A stretch of DNA of 34,735 nt, taken from contig CAJQOS010000045.1 of assembly GCA_905479975.1 (NCBI GenBank), positions 1 to 34,735 on the forward strand, given 5' to 3'. Numbering within the stretch: position 1 is the first letter of the stretch; every line of letters starts with the position of its first letter. The translations under genes and the position numbers were made by a program. Origin of the DNA: an uncultured Puniceicoccaceae bacterium. Lineage in GTDB: Bacteria > Verrucomicrobiota > Verrucomicrobiia > Opitutales > Coraliomargaritaceae. Below the pieces are notes generated by a model, which did not search any database, was not told where the DNA came from, and saw only the letters and a program-made list of their open reading frames with translations. Below are positions 32,270 through 34,735 of the stretch, one piece after another.

Positions 32270-32866
32270 TTATTTCGCCTGCTTGATCTTACCCTTACTC
32301 AGGCGGGCGACGACGTCGGGCAGGAGTTGGTGCTCGACGATGTGTACCTTCTTCTCGAGCAGTTCGAGTGTATCCTTTTCTTCAATACGGATCTCTTTCT
32401 GGTCAATGATGGGGCCGGCATCGAGGGCGGGCGTCACCCAGTGCACGGTGCAGCCAGTAACTTTGACGCCGTGGTCCCACGCCTGCCCAATGCCACTCAT
32501 GCCCGGAAAGCTGGGCAAGAGGCTAGGGTGCAGATTGATGACATGACCATCAAAAGCTTCGATGAAGCGGCGTTCAATGATGCGCATGAACCCGGCCAGC
32601 ACGATCAGCTTTGGCGAGAATGATAGAATGCGTTCGATGTAGGCTTGCTCAGCTTCTTCACTGAGGCGGGCGCCTTTGCGCTTCGGGTCGATATAAATCG
32701 CAGGCACTTGATACTTCTGCCCGAGGGCAAGGATTCCGGCATCTTCATGGTCACTAATGATTGCAGCGATCTTTGCCGCACCGAGTTGCTTGCTGGCTTC
32801 TGCTTTTAACAGCGCTTCAGCATTTGAGCCACGGCCGGAGCCGAGAATTACGATTGGATAAGCCAC
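32270..32866 (-). CDS. purN: Phosphoribosylglycinamide formyltransferase PurN
   Basis: PurN transfers a formyl group from 10-formyltetrahydrofolate in de novo purine synthesis. The 198-residue protein has the [11 protein letters not shown] phosphate-binding loop (9-19) and catalytic residues Asn111 and His113 ([14 protein letters not shown]) with Asp149 ([13 protein letters not shown]). The frame starts with GTG at 32866 (GTG GCT TAT CCA). It lies 42 bases downstream of dnaJ on the same strand, so it is probably co-transcribed, an unusual pairing. Confidence 0.95.
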   Translation of the reverse strand: MAYPIVILGSGRGSNAEALLKAEASKQLGAAKIAAIISDHEDAGILALGQKYQVPAIYIDPKRKGARLSEEAEQAYIERILSFSPKLIVLAGFMRIIERRFIEAFDGHVINLHPSLLPSFPGMSGIGQAWDHGVKVTGCTVHWVTPALDAGPIIDQKEIRIEEKDTLELLEKKVHIVEHQLLPDVVARLSKGKIKQAK

Positions 32867-32870
32867 AAGC

Positions 32871-32904
32871 GAATTAAGAATTAGGAATTGGGAATTAAGA
32901 GTAT
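32871..32904 (-). repeat. Intercistronic micro-repeat in the dnaJ-purN spacer
   Basis: GAATTAAGAATTAGGAAT (32871-32888) continues with GGGAATTAAGAG, an internally repeated AATTA pattern. The sequence matches 17 of 18 bases of the reverse complement of 11031-11048. In the mRNA sense it reads ATTCCTAATTCTTAATTC, as in the atpA-atpG spacer. Confidence 0.5.
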
Positions 32905-32908
32905 AACT

Positions 32909-34057
32909 CTAGCGGAAGAACTTCTTCGCTTTTTCGACGAAGGATTCACCCATCGGGTTTGCCGGATCGCCGCACACTTCGGCGAACTCTTCGAGTTTCT
33001 TCTTTTGTTCGCCAGAGAGCTTGGTCGGCACTTCGACTTGAACGCGGATGAGCAGGTCGCCCTTGCCGTTGCCACGTAGATGAGGCACGCCTTGATTGCG
33101 CAAGCGGAAGGTGGTGCCAGTCTGTGTGCCGGATGGAATCTTCAGTGTGCCTTTGCCAAACAGGGTCGGCACGTTGATCGAGCCGCCCAGTGAGGCGAGT
33201 GTGAATTTGATCGGCACTTCACAGAAGAGATCGTGGTCGTGGCGCTCGAATAGTTCGTGCTCCTTGACGTGGACGATAATGTAGAGATCGCCCGCTTGGC
33301 CGCCCATTTGGCCGGCTTCACCCTTACCTGCAGAGCGGAGTTTCGAGCCAGTCGATACGCCGCCTGGGATGCGCACCTTGACGGTGCTGCTGTCCATTTC
33401 GCGGCCTTCACCGTGACAGCTGGTGCAGGGCTTTTCGATGGTTTGCCCTGCGCCTTGGCAGCTTGGGCAGACTTGGCGGAAACTAATAAAGCCACGGTTG
33501 GAGGAGACTTGGCCTGCGCCACCACAGGTGGAGCAAGTGACCCGCTTCGAGCCGGGCTCTGCGCCTTCGCCGTGGCATTTCTTACACTCAACAGGACGTC
33601 GATAGCGGATTTCTTTTTCGCAGCCTTTGACTGCTTCTTCCAAAGTGATCTCTAGATCATAGCGCAGATCGGAGCCATGTGCAGCCCCGCCAGCGGATTG
33701 TCCGCCACCGCCGCCGAAGAATTCTTCGAAGATGCCGCCACCGCCGCCACCACCACCGCGGCCGCCGAAGGCTTCGCGGAACATGTCGAATGGATCGTGG
33801 CCACCGCCACCACCACCACCGCCCATGCCACCTTGGAAGGCGGCGTGTCCGTAGCGATCATAGGCCGCGCGCTTATCGGGGTCTTTGAGATTATCGTAGG
33901 CCGAAGAGATCTCCTTGAATTTCGCTTCTGCGGCGGCATCACCCGGGTTTTTGTCTGGGTGATATTTAACTGCCAGCTTGCGGTAGGCCTTCTTGAGTTC
34001 GTCGGCTGTCGCATCGCGAGCGACGCCGAGGGTTTCGTATAAATCTGCTTGCGACAT
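32909..34057 (-). CDS. dnaJ: Chaperone protein DnaJ
   Basis: Hsp40 co-chaperone that stimulates DnaK. The 382-residue protein has the J domain (1-70) with HPD at 33-35, and a Gly/Phe region (about 75-125) unusually rich in glycine runs ([22 protein letters not shown]). Four zinc-finger repeats follow: [24 protein letters not shown] and CTSCHGEG. The C-terminal substrate-binding domains are complete. ATG at 34057 is standard. Grouping with grpE (17 bases upstream) is usual; dnaK is not in the window. No Shine-Dalgarno is seen. Confidence 0.96.
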   Translation of the reverse strand: MSQADLYETLGVARDATADELKKAYRKLAVKYHPDKNPGDAAAEAKFKEISSAYDNLKDPDKRAAYDRYGHAAFQGGMGGGGGGGGHDPFDMFREAFGGRGGGGGGGGIFEEFFGGGGGQSAGGAAHGSDLRYDLEITLEEAVKGCEKEIRYRRPVECKKCHGEGAEPGSKRVTCSTCGGAGQVSSNRGFISFRQVCPSCQGAGQTIEKPCTSCHGEGREMDSSTVKVRIPGGVSTGSKLRSAGKGEAGQMGGQAGDLYIIVHVKEHELFERHDHDLFCEVPIKFTLASLGGSINVPTLFGKGTLKIPSGTQTGTTFRLRNQGVPHLRGNGKGDLLIRVQVEVPTKLSGEQKKKLEEFAEVCGDPANPMGESFVEKAKKFFR

Positions 34058-34073
34058 AGTGGTCTAGAAGGAG

Positions 34074-34649
<576 letters not shown>

Positions 34650-34735
34650 GTTTCGGAAAGTTTTGGAAAGTTTTACGTCTAGTAGACCGCAAATGGCGGG
34701 TCTGTTTCAAGATTGAGCGCGGAAGTGTGTTGATT
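34650..34735 (-). promoter_or_regulatory. grpE upstream end of the window
   Basis: A weak imperfect inverted repeat (AGACC/GGTCT-type, 34683-34702) is the only structure. The heat-shock inverted repeat TTAGCACTC-N9-GAGTGCTAA is absent. The region is cut by the window edge, so nothing firm can be said. Confidence 0.2.

Noticed and set aside
34650-34735. CIRCE heat-shock operator before grpE
   Set aside because: TTAGCACTC-N9-GAGTGCTAA is not present in the part of the upstream region that is visible.

Overview
The window looks like a chromosome segment of a marine-type Verrucomicrobiota, most likely class Opitutae (Coraliomargarita/Puniceicoccales-like). This is inferred from protein style and gene neighbourhoods (paired NfeD proteins with FloA, a RodZ-like HTH membrane protein, an AtpF with a signal peptide) and from the weak use of Shine-Dalgarno sites; no rRNA or other taxonomic marker is present. 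Most of the DNA is ordinary housekeeping sequence.

Layout: (1) 1-191, the C-terminal end of a beta-barrel-like gene and its terminator. (2) 475-6646, mnmE-mnmG (tRNA wobble-uridine modification), a PhoB/PhoR-like two-component pair, and trmB. A perfect 16-bp parS-type palindrome (ParB binding site) lies inside the mnmG reading frame at 2560-2575. (3) 6651-6881, a small single-TM protein on the opposite strand. (4) 6995-13888, the complete F1Fo ATP synthase operon atpB-E-F-H-A-G-D-C, closed by a strong hairpin terminator with a GCAA loop. (5) 13990-16969, a roughly 3-kb accessory patch: an orphan STAND/AAA-type ATPase, a repeat-bearing spacer, a tiny ORF, a two-TM unknown and a VapBC-type toxin-antitoxin pair. 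(6) 17011-20442, Prc/Tsp-like periplasmic protease and a rhomboid protease. (7) 20630-24767, a ferredoxin, then TrkH, TrkA and an aldose-1-epimerase-like protein on the minus strand. (8) 25042-28681, a translationally coupled nfeD-nfeD-floA cluster plus an unknown membrane-anchored protein. (9) 28897-31116, a RodZ-like protein and PrmA, separated and flanked by several families of palindromic intergenic repeats. (10) 31261-34649, a zinc alcohol dehydrogenase and the minus-strand grpE-dnaJ-purN group.

How they work together: the ATP synthase genes encode all eight subunits. The c-ring Glu lacks the residues of a sodium site, so proton coupling is inferred. The spacers around atpE (a nearly G-free leader and a strong hairpin just after the gene) suggest a way to over-produce subunit c. 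TrkA/TrkH form a potassium uptake system, NfeD/FloA a membrane-microdomain module, and GrpE/DnaJ the co-chaperones of a DnaK encoded elsewhere.

I do not see a convincing, wholly new multi-gene system. The best leads are the parS site embedded in a lineage-type insertion of MnmG, the very short AtpH, the atpE control region, and the dense set of intergenic palindromic repeats at 19452-19505, 28682-28885 and 29810-30159.
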